Source: Microvirga brassicacearum (GTDB lineage: Bacteria; Pseudomonadota; Alphaproteobacteria; Rhizobiales; Beijerinckiaceae). Taken from it: a DNA stretch of 64,000 nt. Location of the stretch: the NCBI RefSeq assembly GCF_008757455.1, contig NZ_VCMV01000010.1, forward strand, positions 1 through 64,000, given 5' to 3'. The translations under genes were made by a program, and so were the position numbers. The notes under the pieces were generated by a model. It saw only the letters and a list, made by a program, of their open reading frames with translations. It had not been told where the DNA came from and did no database searches. Positions 1 through 8,054 of the stretch are shown here, piece by piece (position 1 is the first letter of the stretch; each line of letters opens with the position of its first letter).

Positions 1-8
1 CCCTTTCT

Positions 9-48
9 TCCCTCCCCCTTGCGGGGAGGGACCGAGGGTGGGGGTGGG
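9..48 (+). repeat. GC-rich interspersed palindromic repeat, copy 1
   Basis: A C-run, a short core and a G-run (ccctccccc, ttgc, ggggaggg) followed by a G-rich tail (gagggtgggggtggg). The same unit occurs in inverted orientation at 122-158. The C-run and G-run can form a hairpin. Nothing coding is visible in 1-169. Confidence 0.7.
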
Positions 49-121
49 TTGACTGGGTGATTGCGGTCAAGGCTGGTATATCCGTACTGCTCGGCGTCCC
101 ATGTCATCGCCAAGACATTTC

Positions 122-158
122 GACCCCCACCCCTACCCCTCCCCGCAAAGGGGAGGGA
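122..158 (-). repeat. GC-rich interspersed palindromic repeat, copy 2 (inverted)
   Basis: Inverted copy of the repeat at 9-48, with the same C-run/core/G-run hairpin and the CCCCCACCCC tail at its left end. Its last bases (gggaggga, 151-158) lie 11 bases before the ATG of the permease gene and are the only visible ribosome binding site for it, so the repeat abuts and may serve the gene. Confidence 0.7.
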
Positions 159-169
159 GAAGCGCTTCG

Positions 170-1168
170 ATGCCCCGCAACCTTCTCATCCCCGGCCTCG
201 TGATTCTGATCGCAATCCTCGCCGTTGCCTCCCTCGCCATCGGACCCGCGCCGATCTCACCTCTCACGGCGATTCGCGCCCTGTTCGTGGATCTCGGCAG
301 CGCCTCCATCGTGGTGCGCGAGATCCGCCTGCCGCGCACGCTGCTGGCGCTGATGATCGGCTGGATCTTCGGCCTCACCGGCGCCGCCCTGCAGGGATTG
401 CTGCGCAACCCCTTGGCCGACACCGCCGTGTTCGGTGCGCCGCAGGCGGCGGCTTTGGGGGCGGTGATCGTGCTCTATTTCGGCTTCGCCGGGGCATTGT
501 CGTGGCTGCTGCCGGTCGCCGCAATAGTCGGAGCGCTGGCGTCCATTGCGCTTGTGGTGGCGGTTGCCGGGCGCAGCGCCACCATCGTGGTGCTGGTTCT
601 CGCGGGGCTTGCCATCGGCAGCCTTGCCGGGGCGGGCACGTCGCTTGCCATCTCGCTCTCGCCCAACCCGTTCGCCGTCACCGAAATCGTGTTCTGGCTC
701 CTCGGTTCGTTCGAAGACCGCTCCATCGTTCATGTGTGGTTGGCAGCCCCCTTCCTCCTCGTGGCGATGCTGCTTCTGCTGGCGGCGATGCCGGGCCTGC
801 GGGCGTTGTCGCTGGGCGAAGACACGGCCCGCAGCCTCGGAATCAACACCGACCGCCTGCGCTTCCTCATCGTCGGCGGGGCGGCCATCGGGACCGGCGC
901 GTCGGTGGCGGTCGCGGGTTCGATCGGTTTCGTGGGCCTCGTGGCGCCGCACCTGATCCGGCCGTTCGTGGGCTACGATCCGGCGCGCACCATGGTTCCT
1001 TCCGGCCTTGCCGGCGCGGCCCTGCTGCTCGCGGCGGATTGCGCCGTTCGCCTCATTCCGTCCTCCGGCGAGATCAAGATCGGGGTTCTGACCGCCCTGC
1101 TCGGAGTGCCGTTCTTCCTCTGGGTGATCGCCCGGCGGAAAGCCGAACTCTCGGAGACGGCCGCATGA
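170..1168 (+). CDS. FecCD-family iron/cobalamin ABC transporter permease
   Basis: Inner-membrane permease of a type II ABC importer for iron-siderophore, heme or cobalamin. The 332 residues contain about nine or ten hydrophobic segments and family hallmarks such as GAALQGLLRNPLADT near residue 70, and the GSIGFVGLVAPHLIR loop late in the protein that contacts the ATPase. ATG 170 was chosen because the hydrophobic N-terminus begins there; the frame is open further upstream but runs through a repeat. The stop overlaps the ATPase start as ATGA, so the two are translationally coupled. No binding protein or TonB receptor lies within the window, so the substrate cannot be decided. Confidence 0.93.
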   Translation: MPRNLLIPGLVILIAILAVASLAIGPAPISPLTAIRALFVDLGSASIVVREIRLPRTLLALMIGWIFGLTGAALQGLLRNPLADTAVFGAPQAAALGAVIVLYFGFAGALSWLLPVAAIVGALASIALVVAVAGRSATIVVLVLAGLAIGSLAGAGTSLAISLSPNPFAVTEIVFWLLGSFEDRSIVHVWLAAPFLLVAMLLLLAAMPGLRALSLGEDTARSLGINTDRLRFLIVGGAAIGTGASVAVAGSIGFVGLVAPHLIRPFVGYDPARTMVPSGLAGAALLLAADCAVRLIPSSGEIKIGVLTALLGVPFFLWVIARRKAELSETAA

Positions 1169-1947
1169 CGGCTCTCGTCACACGCGAGCTCTCGGTCAGG
1201 CTCGGGCATCAGAACGCGCTCGCCGGCATCGATCTCGCGCTGGAATCGGGGCGATTTACCGTCGTGATCGGACCCAACGGCGCCGGCAAGACGACTTTGC
1301 TGCGGAGCCTCGCCGGGCTTCTGTCGCCGACGCACGGGGCGGTGCTGCTGAATGACGCTCCCCTGTCGCGCTTACGCGGATCGGAACGGGCCAAGACCAT
1401 TGCGTATCTGGCGCAGAGCGGCTCCATCGCCTGGCCGCTGCCGGTCCGGGACGTCGTCGCGCTTGGCCGCCTTCCCCATGAGGAGAAACCCGACGCGCTT
1501 TCGCCTGTGGGCCGGGAAGCGGTCGCCGGCGCCATCGCCGCCGTCGGCTTGAAGGGCTTCGAGACCCGCCCCGCGACCGAATTGTCGGGCGGCGAGCGCG
1601 CCCGTGTGCTGCTCGCCCGGGCGCTTGCCACCCAGGCACCGGTGCTTCTGGTCGACGAGCCGGTCGCTTCCCTCGATCCGCGTCACGAGCTGGTGGTTCT
1701 CGAAGTCCTGAAAGCCCATGCGGCGGCGGGGGCACTGGTGGTCGCCATCATGCACAACCTCACGCTGGCGGCGCGTTTCGCCGACGAGATCGTGCTGCTC
1801 GATGGCGGGCGCCTGCAGGCCCATGCCCCGCCGGGCGAGGTTTTCACCGAGGCGCAGCTCGCCGCAAGCTTCGGCATTGCGGCCCACATTACCCGGGAAG
1901 CGGGCGGGCTGGTGGTGGTGGCCGAGCGGCCGCTCGACCCGCCCTAA
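1165..1947 (+). CDS. ABC transporter ATP-binding protein of the FecCD importer
   Basis: The 260-residue ATPase powers the permease encoded just upstream, with which it overlaps by 4 bases. It shows Walker A GPNGAGKT (residues 36-43), the signature LSGGERARV, Walker B VLLVDEP followed by the D-loop ASLD, and a switch histidine in IMHN, so it looks catalytically intact. Length and order match FecE/BtuD/HmuV-type proteins. A longer open frame begins at 61 but its upstream part is the permease read in another frame. Substrate class (siderophore, heme or cobalamin) remains open. Confidence 0.95.
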   Translation: MTALVTRELSVRLGHQNALAGIDLALESGRFTVVIGPNGAGKTTLLRSLAGLLSPTHGAVLLNDAPLSRLRGSERAKTIAYLAQSGSIAWPLPVRDVVALGRLPHEEKPDALSPVGREAVAGAIAAVGLKGFETRPATELSGGERARVLLARALATQAPVLLVDEPVASLDPRHELVVLEVLKAHAAAGALVVAIMHNLTLAARFADEIVLLDGGRLQAHAPPGEVFTEAQLAASFGIAAHITREAGGLVVVAERPLDPP

Positions 1948-2028
1948 CCCGCGAGGGAGGCGGCCTCCGCCAGATTGACAAAGGCACGACCTCGGCGGAT
2001 ACCCCGTTGCAGATTTCGACATGGGCTC

Positions 2029-3996
2029 ATGACTCGCCAGGATTTCAAGAAAACACTCATCATCGTGCATGATCTCGTGATGACGGCGCTCGCCGTGGTC
2101 GCGACTTTTTTCGTGCGCTTCGACGGTTTTCTGCTCAGCGAGCATCTGCGCCAGCTGCCCTATGTGCTGCCGCCCTTCGTGCTCTTCGCCGGGTTCGTCT
2201 ACTGGTTCTTCCACCTCTACCGCTCCAAATGGCGGTTCGCGTCCCTGCCGGACCTCTACAACATCTTTCGTGCCTCGAGCGTGCTCGCGCTCAGCCTGCT
2301 GGTGGTCGATTACATTCTCGTCTCGCCGCAGCTTTTCGGCTCGTTCTTCTTCGGCAAGATCACCATCGCGCTCTACTGGCTGATCCAGATGTTCTTTCTG
2401 GGCGGGCCGCGCCTCGCCTTCCGCTACATCAAATACGCCCAGTCGCGCCAGACCCTGCAGCGCGACGCCAACACCCCGACCCTGCTGCTCGGGCGCGGCA
2501 CCGACATCGAGGTGATGTTGCGGGCCATCGAATCGGGCTCGGTCAAAAAGCTTCAACCCAAGGGCGTCCTGTCCTATCGCGCTGATGACCTCGGCCAGTC
2601 GATCCGTGGCGTGCCGGTGCTCGGCACTTTCGCCGATCTCGATCAGGTGGTGCAGGATTTCCAGGAGCGGGGCGTGCCGATCCGTCGCCTCGTCGCCACC
2701 CCGAGCGCGCTGGCGCCCGAGGCGCATCCCGACATGCTGATCGCGCGGGCGCGGCGCCTCGGACTGCCCCTCGTGCGCGTCACCAGCCTGGGCGAGGGCA
2801 TGCGGGACGCCGAACTGGCGCCGCTCGAAATCGAAGACCTGCTGCTGCGGCCAACCGTGCAGATCGACCGCACGCGGCTCGAGGATTTCATTCGCGGCAA
2901 ACGCGTTCTCGTCACCGGCGGCGGCGGCTCCATCGGCTCGGAAATTTGCACCCGCGTGGTGGCGTTCGGCGCGAGCGACCTGCTCGTTCTCGAAAGCTCG
3001 GAACCGTCGCTGCATCAGATTCTCGAAAACCCCACGATCCTGTCGAGCGATACCGAGGTCGACGGCGTGATCGCGGATGTGCGCGACCGCGAGCGGGTGC
3101 GCGAGGTCATCAACGCATTCGCGCCCGACGTGGTTTTCCACGCGGCGGCGTTGAAGCACGTGCCTTATCTCGAGGCGAACTGGACCGAGGGCATCAAGAC
3201 CAACGTGTTCGGCTCCGTGAACGTGGCCGACGCGGCGGTCGAAGCCGGCACCGCTGCGATCGTCATGATCTCCACCGACAAGGCCATCGATCCGGTCTCG
3301 ATGCTCGGCGCCACCAAGCGCTTTGCGGAGATGTACGGACAGGCGCTCGATGCGGAATTCATGGGGCGTGGCGGCTCGACCCGCCTTATCGCCGTGCGCT
3401 TCGGCAACGTCCTCGGATCGGTCGGCTCCGTGGTGCCCAAATTCAAGGCGCAGATCGCGCGTGGCGGCCCGGTAACGGTGACGCATCCCGACATGGTGCG
3501 CTACTTCATGACGACCCGCGAGGCCGCCGATCTCGTGCTCACCTCCGCGTCCCATGCGGATAAGGAAGGCCGCGTGCTCCATGACGGCGCCAACCAGGAT
3601 GAGCGCGCATCGGTCTATGTGCTCAAGATGGGGCAGCCGGTGCGGATCATCGAACTCGCCGAGCGCATGATCCGGCTGGCCGGGTTCGAGCCCGGCGAGG
3701 AAATCGAGATCGCTGTCACCGGCACGCGGGCCGGCGAAAGACTGCACGAAATCCTTTTTGCCCGCGAAGAGCCCCGGGCCGAGATCGGCATCGACGGGGT
3801 CATGGCCGCAAAGCCGGTCTTCGCGGACCGTCAGCGCGTCGACGAATGGCTCAAGGCCCTGGCACGGGCCGTCGCCGCCAATGATCGCGCGGCGGCCGAG
3901 CGCGTGTTCGAGGATGCGATCCCCGAATTCAGCCGGCGGATGAAGAATCCTGAGCCGATTGCGCCAGCCGAGCCAGTCCGTCTCGCGTCGAGCTGA
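2029..3996 (+). CDS. CapD/WbpM-like nucleotide-sugar 4,6-dehydratase/epimerase (membrane)
   Basis: A 655-residue polysaccharide-biosynthesis protein: an N-terminal four- to five-helix membrane domain, a first Rossmann-like domain with GRGTDIEV near residue 160, then an SDR domain with the NAD-binding loop GGGGSIGSE at about 297-305. In the active site the usual Y-x3-K is L-G-A-T-K (Leu426 to Lys430) preceded by Ser424-Met425; WbpM-type dehydratases also lack the Tyr, carrying Met there. Such enzymes make UDP-4-keto-6-deoxy-HexNAc for O-antigen or capsule. ATG 2029 was chosen by homology of MTRQDF; an ATG at 2021 is out of frame. Its last 68 bases overlap the convergent gene on the other strand. 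Confidence 0.92.
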   Translation: MTRQDFKKTLIIVHDLVMTALAVVATFFVRFDGFLLSEHLRQLPYVLPPFVLFAGFVYWFFHLYRSKWRFASLPDLYNIFRASSVLALSLLVVDYILVSPQLFGSFFFGKITIALYWLIQMFFLGGPRLAFRYIKYAQSRQTLQRDANTPTLLLGRGTDIEVMLRAIESGSVKKLQPKGVLSYRADDLGQSIRGVPVLGTFADLDQVVQDFQERGVPIRRLVATPSALAPEAHPDMLIARARRLGLPLVRVTSLGEGMRDAELAPLEIEDLLLRPTVQIDRTRLEDFIRGKRVLVTGGGGSIGSEICTRVVAFGASDLLVLESSEPSLHQILENPTILSSDTEVDGVIADVRDRERVREVINAFAPDVVFHAAALKHVPYLEANWTEGIKTNVFGSVNVADAAVEAGTAAIVMISTDKAIDPVSMLGATKRFAEMYGQALDAEFMGRGGSTRLIAVRFGNVLGSVGSVVPKFKAQIARGGPVTVTHPDMVRYFMTTREAADLVLTSASHADKEGRVLHDGANQDERASVYVLKMGQPVRIIELAERMIRLAGFEPGEEIEIAVTGTRAGERLHEILFAREEPRAEIGIDGVMAAKPVFADRQRVDEWLKALARAVAANDRAAAERVFEDAIPEFSRRMKNPEPIAPAEPVRLASS

Positions 3997-4870
3997 CCGG
4001 CTGCCAGCCAAGCGTCCTCAGCGCATCGGGTTTCGCCACCAGCGAGCCCGCCAACCGGTCATAGGCCTCTGACCTCCCCGTCAGCGCGGCGGCAAGGCGC
4101 AGAAGCACCGACGGGATGGGGACGAGGCCGGGTCTGCGGCCGATTCCGGAGCGCATGGCGGCGACGATTTCAGCCACCGTCAGCGGCTCCGGATCGGCGA
4201 CGATCAGTGCCCGGCGTAGCGGGCCCGGCGCCTTCAGCACCACGTCGAGCGCCGAGGTCAGATTGTCGAGCGAGAGCAGTGAGCGCTGCGCATAAAGGCT
4301 GCCGAGCGGCAGCGGCCAGCGGGATTGCGCAAGCCGCAGCAGCGCCGCCATGTTGCCCTTCACGCCCGGCCCGTAGACCAGCACCGGGCGTAACGCCACC
4401 CAATCGATCCCGAGCGCGTCGAGACCCTGTTCGGCGTCAAGCTTGGAGCGGCCATAAGCATCGGTCGGACACGCCTCGTCCGCCTCGGTCAGCGGCAGGG
4501 CCGCCACCGGCCCGGACTGCGCGCGGATCGAGGACAGGAACACGAAGCGCTTCACATGCGCGCGCTCGGCGGCGCGGGCAAGGTTGAGGGTGCCTTGCGT
4601 GTTGATGGCGCGGTAATCGTCCTCGGGCATCCCCGACATGGCATGAGCGAGGCCGGCCGAATGGATCACCGCATCCACATCGCGCAGGGCCGCCGCCATG
4701 TTGTGCGGCGACGCGATATCGCCGATGACCGCGCCCGTCGCGCCCTCCGGCACCTCGGCAGGGCGTCGCAGCAGCACGCGCACGCGATAGCCGCGCTTCG
4801 GCAATTCGGCCACCAGGTGACGGCCGATGAAGCCGGTGGCGCCGGTGAGCGCGATGAGAGGACCGGTCAC
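3929..4870 (-). CDS. NAD-dependent epimerase/dehydratase (SDR family)
   Basis: A 313-residue extended-SDR sugar enzyme with nucleotide-binding GATGFIGRHL at the N-terminus and the catalytic Y-G-R-S-K motif. It likely modifies a nucleotide- or lipid-linked sugar for surface polysaccharide. The GTG start (4870) overlaps the stop of the upstream glycosyltransferase as GTGA, so it is the third gene of the minus-strand operon 6877-3929. Its 3' end runs 68 bases into the convergent CapD-like gene. The exact sugar substrate cannot be read from the sequence. Confidence 0.9.
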   Translation of the reverse strand: MTGPLIALTGATGFIGRHLVAELPKRGYRVRVLLRRPAEVPEGATGAVIGDIASPHNMAAALRDVDAVIHSAGLAHAMSGMPEDDYRAINTQGTLNLARAAERAHVKRFVFLSSIRAQSGPVAALPLTEADEACPTDAYGRSKLDAEQGLDALGIDWVALRPVLVYGPGVKGNMAALLRLAQSRWPLPLGSLYAQRSLLSLDNLTSALDVVLKAPGPLRRALIVADPEPLTVAEIVAAMRSGIGRRPGLVPIPSVLLRLAAALTGRSEAYDRLAGSLVAKPDALRTLGWQPVSSTRDGLARLAQSAQDSSSAG

Positions 4871-5868
4871 GCGGAAATCTCCAGGCGGGCTTGCGAGAAG
4901 CGGCGCAGCAACAGGCCCACGAGAGCGCTCCCGGTGAGCAGGGCCAGGATCTGCACGATGGGCGTCGGCGACAGGATGGTCCAGGCGGCAAGCCCAGCCA
5001 GACAGATGTTGAGGGCAAAGACGTGTCCGCTCACCGCCATCGCCGAGAAGCCGTTGACGGTCGCCTGCTGGTAGAAGTGGCTGCGATGCGCCTCCCACAC
5101 CTTTTCGCGCCGGGCGAGCCGGCGCAGCAGGGTGATGGTGGCATCCGCCACGTAATACAGCGGCAGCAGGATCGCGGCGGCGAGCGCGCCGGTTCCGGCG
5201 AGTTGCAGCAGGAGCCAGCCGACGAGAAGCCCGATGGGCAGCGAGCCGACATCGCCGAGGAAGAGTTTTGCCGGCGGTTTGTTGAAAACCGCGAAGCCGA
5301 TCAAGGCGCCGCACAGGGCCGCCGCCAAAAGTGCGGGGATCGCCGGAAGGTCGCCGAAGCCACCAAGCGCCGCCATAAAGGCCGTGATCGGCACCATTTC
5401 GGCCACAGTGATCCAGTCGAGCCCGTCCATGAAATTGACGAGGTTCACGAACCAGACACCGCCCAGCAACAGAAAGGCGCGCTCCACGACGAGCGGAACC
5501 GAATCCGGAAAAACCCGGTACTCGGCCGTGAACAGGATCGCCACCACGGCGAGGACCTGCAGGAGCAGGCGGGGGCGCGCGGGCAAGGGGCGAATATCGT
5601 CGATGATGCCGAGGATCCCGAGCGCCACGCTCGCGGCCACAACGATCCCGAAATGCGCCAGCGGGGTGCTGAGCGAAACAAGCGTCGCGGTCGCCACCAC
5701 CAGCGCCGCCGCCACGACCGCGATGCCGCCGCCCTGCGGCGTGGGCACGGTGTGACTCGAACGCGCATTCGGGCGCGCCAGCGCATAGCGCACGAGCAGC
5801 GGCATCATGACGACGATCAGCGCACTCGAGAGAGCAGCCGCGGCGAGGAGGGTGAGGGCGATCAGCAT
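4867..5868 (-). CDS. Glycosyltransferase family 4 (WecA/MraY-like) undecaprenyl-phosphate sugar-1-phosphate transferase
   Basis: A 333-residue polytopic membrane enzyme that transfers a sugar-1-phosphate from a UDP-sugar onto undecaprenyl phosphate, starting O-antigen or capsule repeat synthesis. Family motifs visible are DDIRPLPAR, NFMDGLDW, FLGDVGSLPIG (magnesium-binding Asp) and the HRSHFYQQA loop late in the chain. ATG 5868 follows the stop of the upstream epimerase directly; an upstream in-frame ATG at 5916 would lie inside that gene. It is the middle gene of a three-gene operon and overlaps the next gene by 4 bases. Confidence 0.92.
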   Translation of the reverse strand: MLIALTLLAAAALSSALIVVMMPLLVRYALARPNARSSHTVPTPQGGGIAVVAAALVVATATLVSLSTPLAHFGIVVAASVALGILGIIDDIRPLPARPRLLLQVLAVVAILFTAEYRVFPDSVPLVVERAFLLLGGVWFVNLVNFMDGLDWITVAEMVPITAFMAALGGFGDLPAIPALLAAALCGALIGFAVFNKPPAKLFLGDVGSLPIGLLVGWLLLQLAGTGALAAAILLPLYYVADATITLLRRLARREKVWEAHRSHFYQQATVNGFSAMAVSGHVFALNICLAGLAAWTILSPTPIVQILALLTGSALVGLLLRRFSQARLEISA

Positions 5869-5869
5869 G

Positions 5870-6877
5870 TCAATCGCCGTGATAGCCCCGATACCAATCC
5901 ACGAAAAGCCGAACACCGTCCTCGAGCGAGGTCGAGGGCGCGAAGCCGACGGCGCGGTGCAGGGCCGAAACGTCGGCGCGGGTCTCCAGCACGTCGCCCG
6001 GCGGCAGCGGAACGTCGACGCGCCTGGCTTTCTTGCCGAGCGCGTCCTCGATCAGCGCGATCAGGTGGTTGATCTCCTGCGGGCGGTCATTGCCGATATT
6101 GTAGAGGCGGTAGGGCGCGCTGCTGGTGGCGGGATCCGGGTCGAGCGCATCCCAGGCCGGATCGGGCGTGGCGTCGTGAAAGACGAGGCGCACGATGCCC
6201 TCGACGATGTCGTCCACATAGGTGAAATCGCGCCACACGCGGCCCCCATTGGCGACCTGGATCTCGCGCCCCTCCGCGATGGCGCGGGTAAACGTATAGA
6301 CCGCCATATCCGGGCGGCCCCACGGACCATAAACGGTAAAGAACCGCAGGCCGGAGACCGGCAATCCGAAGAGATGCGCATAGGAATGCGCCATCATTTC
6401 GTTGGCCTTCTTGGTCGCCGCATAAAGGCTGATCGGATGGTCGGCGGCGGCGTGTTCGGAGAACGGCAATCGCCGGTTGGCGCCATAGACCGAACTTGAC
6501 GACGCATAGACCAGATGCTCGACCCCGTTATGCCGGCAGGCTTCCAGCATGTGGGTGAACGCCACCAGGTTCGACGCCACATAAGGCTGCGGATCGATGA
6601 AACGCACGCCGGGCTGGGCCGCCAGATGGATGACGCGCTCGAAGCGATGCTGCGCGAACAGGTCCCTCGTCGCGTCAGGATCGGCGAGATCCATCCGCTC
6701 CGGCATGAAGGTGTTGTGCGGCGCCAGATTGGCGAAGCGCGCTTCCTTCAGGCTTATATCGTAATAGGGCGTGAAGCTGTCGACGCCGACCACGTGATGG
6801 CCGTCCCGCAACAGGCGCTGCACCACGTGAAAGCCGATGAATCCGGCCGCACCGGTGACAAGGATGGGTGTTGGCAT
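5870..6877 (-). CDS. lpsL: UDP-glucuronate 4-epimerase-like NAD-dependent epimerase
   Basis: A 335-residue extended SDR with GAAGFIGFHV at the N-terminus, S-S-S-S-V-Y-G before the active site, and catalytic Y-A-A-T-K. The VYGPWGRPDMA segment and length match UDP-glucuronate epimerases, including rhizobial LpsL that supply UDP-galacturonate for lipopolysaccharide. First gene of the minus-strand polysaccharide operon; its promoter should lie in 6878-7055. The symbol rests on family resemblance; UDP-glucose epimerase is a weaker alternative. Confidence 0.88.
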   Translation of the reverse strand: MPTPILVTGAAGFIGFHVVQRLLRDGHHVVGVDSFTPYYDISLKEARFANLAPHNTFMPERMDLADPDATRDLFAQHRFERVIHLAAQPGVRFIDPQPYVASNLVAFTHMLEACRHNGVEHLVYASSSSVYGANRRLPFSEHAAADHPISLYAATKKANEMMAHSYAHLFGLPVSGLRFFTVYGPWGRPDMAVYTFTRAIAEGREIQVANGGRVWRDFTYVDDIVEGIVRLVFHDATPDPAWDALDPDPATSSAPYRLYNIGNDRPQEINHLIALIEDALGKKARRVDVPLPPGDVLETRADVSALHRAVGFAPSTSLEDGVRLFVDWYRGYHGD

Positions 6878-6943
6878 GAGACGCCCGCTCGCCCGAGTTA
6901 TGGTTGCGCCGGCGGACGCATTGTCGCCGATTTTTTTAAGCTA

Positions 6944-6992
6944 GAGCATGATGCCGAAAAGTGTGAAGCGGTTTTCGGCCGACATCATGCTC
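6944..6992. repeat. 49-base interspersed palindrome (gagcatgatg...catcatgctc)
   Basis: A large imperfect palindrome with terminal arms gagcatgatg and catcatgctc and inner arms gccgaaaa and ttttcggc. It matches a short repeat type I know to be scattered between genes in Rhizobiales genomes. It lies in the shared 5'/3' region between the epimerase operon and the MBL gene. Confidence 0.8.
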
Positions 6993-7019
6993 CAGGTTGT
7001 TGGGATCGATCACGTTCCC

Positions 7020-7047
7020 GAGTTTGGACCGATTTCGGTTCAAACTC
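7020..7047. repeat. Short interspersed palindrome (gagtttggacc...ggttcaaactc)
   Basis: Eleven-base arms with one mismatch around a gatttc loop, followed by tcgagatctag. An inverted relative of the same unit, including the ctagatc flank, lies at 44573-44609. Directly downstream of the 49-base palindrome and just past the 3' end of the MBL gene. Confidence 0.65.
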
Positions 7048-7055
7048 ATCGAGAT

Positions 7056-7967
7056 CTAGTGGGCCGGCACCTTAACGGGAAGTGGCTGATCCGCAACCGG
7101 TTTACCGGCCTTGGGCAGAGGCGCGAGAGCGATCGTCTGGCGCTCGCGGGCGACGAACGCCGTCGGCATGAGCTTTTGCATCTCGGCTTCGGAGACCTTC
7201 AGGAACGTGTCGTCATGGCCGGGGAAGATGTGGAAGATCGCCAGCGCCTTGACGCCGGCCGCCTTCGCCAGTTCGACGCCCTTGTTCCAGGTTGAATGGC
7301 CCCAGCCTTGGCAGCGGGTGTACTCGGCATCCGAGAACATGCCGTCATAGATCATCAGGTCGGCGTCGCGCACGAATTCGGTCAGCGCCGGATCGGGCCA
7401 CGGGTCGGCATGTTCGATGTCGCTGATATAGCAGACGCTGCGCCCCCCATGGGCGAAGCGGTATCCGGTCGAGCCGCCCGGATGGTTGAGCAGGTGGGTC
7501 CTGATCGTGGTGCCGTCCGCAAACGACAGGGTGTCGCCGGCCTTGAAGCCGTGATGCTCAAAATGCGCCGGCAGCTGATCGAGGCAGATCGGAAAGAGCG
7601 GGGGCGAGTAGAGCCGGTCGAGGGAAGCCTGCGCGCTCTCCCCATCGAGATTGCCGCAAAACGTGCGGATGACCCGATCGTTGCTGAGCAGAGCCGGTTT
7701 GAAGAACGGCAGCCCGCTGATGTGATCGAGATGGAGATGGCTGAGAAGGATATCGACGGTATCGGGCGCCGAATTGCCGAGGTGGGATCCCAGGGCAGCC
7801 AGTCCGGTTCCGGCATCGATGATGAAGAGCCGCTCGCCGCAGCGCACTTCGATGCAAGGCGTGTGGCCGCCGAATTCGACGAATTGAGGACCCGAGGCGC
7901 AGGTCGAACCGCGGACTCCCCAGAATCGGATCTGGAGGTCACCGGAGGATAAAACACGCCTCATCAT
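7056..7967 (-). CDS. MBL-fold metallo-hydrolase
   Basis: A 303-residue metallo-beta-lactamase-fold protein with the FWGVRGS N-terminal motif, DAGTG, and the metal-binding HLHLDH, plus further metal ligands in SDIEHADP and the late histidine segment IFHIFPGHDD. This subfamily resembles RNase Z-like and cyclic-nucleotide phosphodiesterase-like hydrolases; the substrate is unknown. The start was placed at the first ATG of a tandem ATG pair at 7967 because the longer frame to 8015 reads unlike the family. It lies 87 bases downstream of the ABC protein on the same strand and may be co-transcribed. Confidence 0.85.
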   Translation of the reverse strand: MMRRVLSSGDLQIRFWGVRGSTCASGPQFVEFGGHTPCIEVRCGERLFIIDAGTGLAALGSHLGNSAPDTVDILLSHLHLDHISGLPFFKPALLSNDRVIRTFCGNLDGESAQASLDRLYSPPLFPICLDQLPAHFEHHGFKAGDTLSFADGTTIRTHLLNHPGGSTGYRFAHGGRSVCYISDIEHADPWPDPALTEFVRDADLMIYDGMFSDAEYTRCQGWGHSTWNKGVELAKAAGVKALAIFHIFPGHDDTFLKVSEAEMQKLMPTAFVARERQTIALAPLPKAGKPVADQPLPVKVPAH

Positions 7968-8054
7968 TTCTCGATCATCGCCGATCCGAAAGTTGCCGCA
8001 TGTGCGCTGGCACACATGAACAGACCGGGACGCGCGGGGTCAAGCGCCAATCGG

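Noticed and set aside
61-1164. Long plus-strand extension in frame with the ABC ATPase
   Set aside because: It is the permease gene read in another frame, Arg/Pro-rich and without family likeness; the ATPase starts at 1165 with an ATGA overlap.
1372-4011. 879-codon open frame on the minus strand
   Set aside because: Antisense shadow of the ATPase and CapD-like genes; His/Asp/Gly-rich low-complexity translation typical of high-GC antisense frames.
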